Assembly (NCBI GenBank): GCA_009760855.2
Contig: WPIO01000186.1
Coordinates: forward strand, 370,001 to 434,000
From: Cristatella mucedo
Lineage: Eukaryota; Bryozoa; Phylactolaemata; Cristatellidae
Reading direction: 5' to 3'
Length of the DNA: 64,000 nt
Shown: positions 22,050 through 64,000 of the stretch, piece by piece
Layout of the letters: each line of letters starts with the position of its first letter
Position numbering within the stretch: position 1 is the stretch's first letter
Program-made: the position numbers and the translations under genes
The notes under the pieces: generated by a model
Told to the model about the DNA's origin: nothing
Seen by the model: only the letters and a program-made list of their open reading frames with translations
Databases searched by the model: none

Positions 22050-22768
22050 TGTTAGTAGGGAATTACTTGCAAGCTAGGTCAAAATGAATTGATGGCACTT
22101 GAGTCTGAGCTTTGAACGAATGCCACGGACTCGCTAAAAACCGCAATATGCATCTGTATGGAAGTAATATCAAACATCGGCAATGTCACAGATCTGCAGC
22201 TGACTATTTTGTAAATTCAGCCTTACGATCTAAAAACGAAAGGTCAAAGTATCTGCAATTGTTCCACGTGCAGAAGGAAGGAATTTTAAAAAGAACAGAA
22301 TATACAGGTAGAGTGGACGGCAAAGGAGGGCGATATAACGAAAGTGGCACCGGGCTCAAGCAGCATGACACGTTGACAAATGGAAACTACATGACAGCAG
22401 CTGGTCACCTCTTATGTCCCGAATTTTACCTGCAAGTCAGTTGCTATTCGGGATGCAAATGAACTTCAAAAACAACATTGTGCTTGCCAGTAGACGCTTA
22501 TGTATTGCATGGCCTGATACATACACGATGGTGTCAACACAAAATTGACATGCCATTTGAGACACGGCTCAGCCCTTCTTATACTAACCTATTAGCGGAT
22601 AGGTCAACAATGTCAGCGTTGAAAACCCCAGTCCCATCCCATCGGTAGGCTGACTAGCAGTAGGCCGGTATGCAGAGGCTGAACCGCAATCTGATTTCCG
22701 TGGGATTTCCGCTGATGTCCTTTCTCGAACTTATGTCTGAGCTCAGTGCTGTGGTTCGGACTACTCAG
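22050..22768. other. Intergenic / likely 3' UTR of the STRA6-like gene
   Basis: Contains a 116-codon plus-strand frame at 22112-22462 with no recognisable family. On the minus strand it follows the STRA6-like stop codon. No clear poly(A) hexamer identified. Confidence 0.35.
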
Positions 22769-63454
<40,686 letters not shown>

Positions 63455-63724
63455 CTGCAAGGCAAAGTGACGCCCACGCAGAGCGATTGGGCACCAGTGG
63501 ATCACCACAGCAGAGCTCGCAGCTGTGCATGCACGATCCACGAACAAGAGGGCAGCTCGCCCCCTACGGCAAGGAGCCGCAGATGGACAGCGTCAATCAG
63601 CGCAACGTGTCGTGCCAATGGCGTGACCTAGGTGTGAAACATTTGCCACTACCCCTACGTACAGGCTGAGCTGCAGGCAATCGTTCCAACACAAGAAGGA
63701 CTTACCGGCAACAGAAAGTCTGGC

Positions 63725-63825
63725 CAGCCTGCCACCCCCCCAATGACCTGCCTGGTCTGCCCCCAATACCCCCACCACAAATAACCTGCGTGGCCCCCCC
63801 TGCCACACTCAAATGACCTGCCTGA
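63725..63825. repeat. Imperfect minisatellite
   Basis: Three diverged units with AATGACCTGCCTGGTCTGCC followed by C-runs. Confidence 0.6.
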
Positions 63826-63954
63826 CTCACGGTGGTAAAGCTGAAATGCACAGTCATTATCAATGGGTGCCGACATAAGAGGCCAGCCAATGTGATGGGA
63901 CGTAGTAGCTCACTCGCTAGACTGGTGAGTACGCTGGGCAGCCCGGGTCGGCTG

Positions 63955-63956
<2 letters not shown>

Positions 63957-63995
<39 letters not shown>

Positions 63996-64000
63996 ACTTG
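63957..64000 (-). mobile_element. LINE-A 3' tail, cut by the window edge
   Basis: (AAT)n and the first bases (acacttg) of the minus-strand hairpin region. Confidence 0.65.

Noticed and set aside
22112-22462. 116-codon plus-strand frame
   Set aside because: No recognisable family, no Kozak or splice context, lies in the likely 3' UTR of the opposite gene.
63655-63890. Gly/Trp-rich minus-strand frames
   Set aside because: Run through an imperfect minisatellite; only the first 15 codons are kept as a weak N-terminal candidate.

Overview
The window is eukaryotic (metazoan) nuclear DNA. It carries spliced genes with GT/AG introns, many degraded LINEs, tRNA-derived SINEs, DNA-transposon relics and long GA, CA and TA microsatellites. 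There are no bacterial operons or CRISPR arrays. The two genes look like diverged invertebrate homologues of animal families. The species cannot be fixed from the sequence; an invertebrate animal is an inference. GC content is uneven, and the first exon of the plus-strand gene is strikingly GC- and alanine-rich.

Two genes could be reconstructed by reading splice sites and intron phase, and they lie tail to tail. (1) Plus strand, 8666-18978: a six-exon FAST-kinase-like (FASTKD) mitochondrial RNA-binding protein of 760 codons. It has a likely mitochondrial presequence, helical repeats, FAST_1-like and FAST_2-like regions and a C-terminal RAP domain. A candidate promoter lies near 8243-8300 and a poly(A) signal at 19461. 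(2) Minus strand, 63454 down to 22769: a gene over 40 kb long encoding a STRA6-like multi-pass membrane receptor (retinol/RBP-receptor family). Fifteen exons (682 codons plus a stop) join in consistent phase. They include the hallmark carboxy end (LAYTLLHNP) and the NRRV and AHDHP segments. The amino-terminal exon or exons are unresolved or lie beyond the right edge.

Layout: 1-8240 is repeat-dominated flank. 8240-19470 is the FASTKD-like gene, with a Tc1/mariner relic, LINE pieces, a 450-bp GA tract and a 23-bp minisatellite in its introns. 19870-21010 holds two tandem copies of a roughly 600-bp unit. 22769-63454 is the STRA6-like gene, whose introns hold most of the mobile DNA.

The mobile DNA includes two CR1/L2-like LINE families. 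LINE-A has an ATT-repeat tail and LINE-B an ACATT-type tail. Two SINE families are present, and SINE-2 shares its 3' hairpin tail with LINE-A. A 3.4-kb foldback element (27277-30666) has terminal inverted repeats of about 400 bp and about 16 internal units of roughly 170 bp. A SPIN-like hAT element (55881-57512) is split by a LINE-A insertion. The two genes have no obvious shared pathway: one is predicted mitochondrial and one plasma-membrane.
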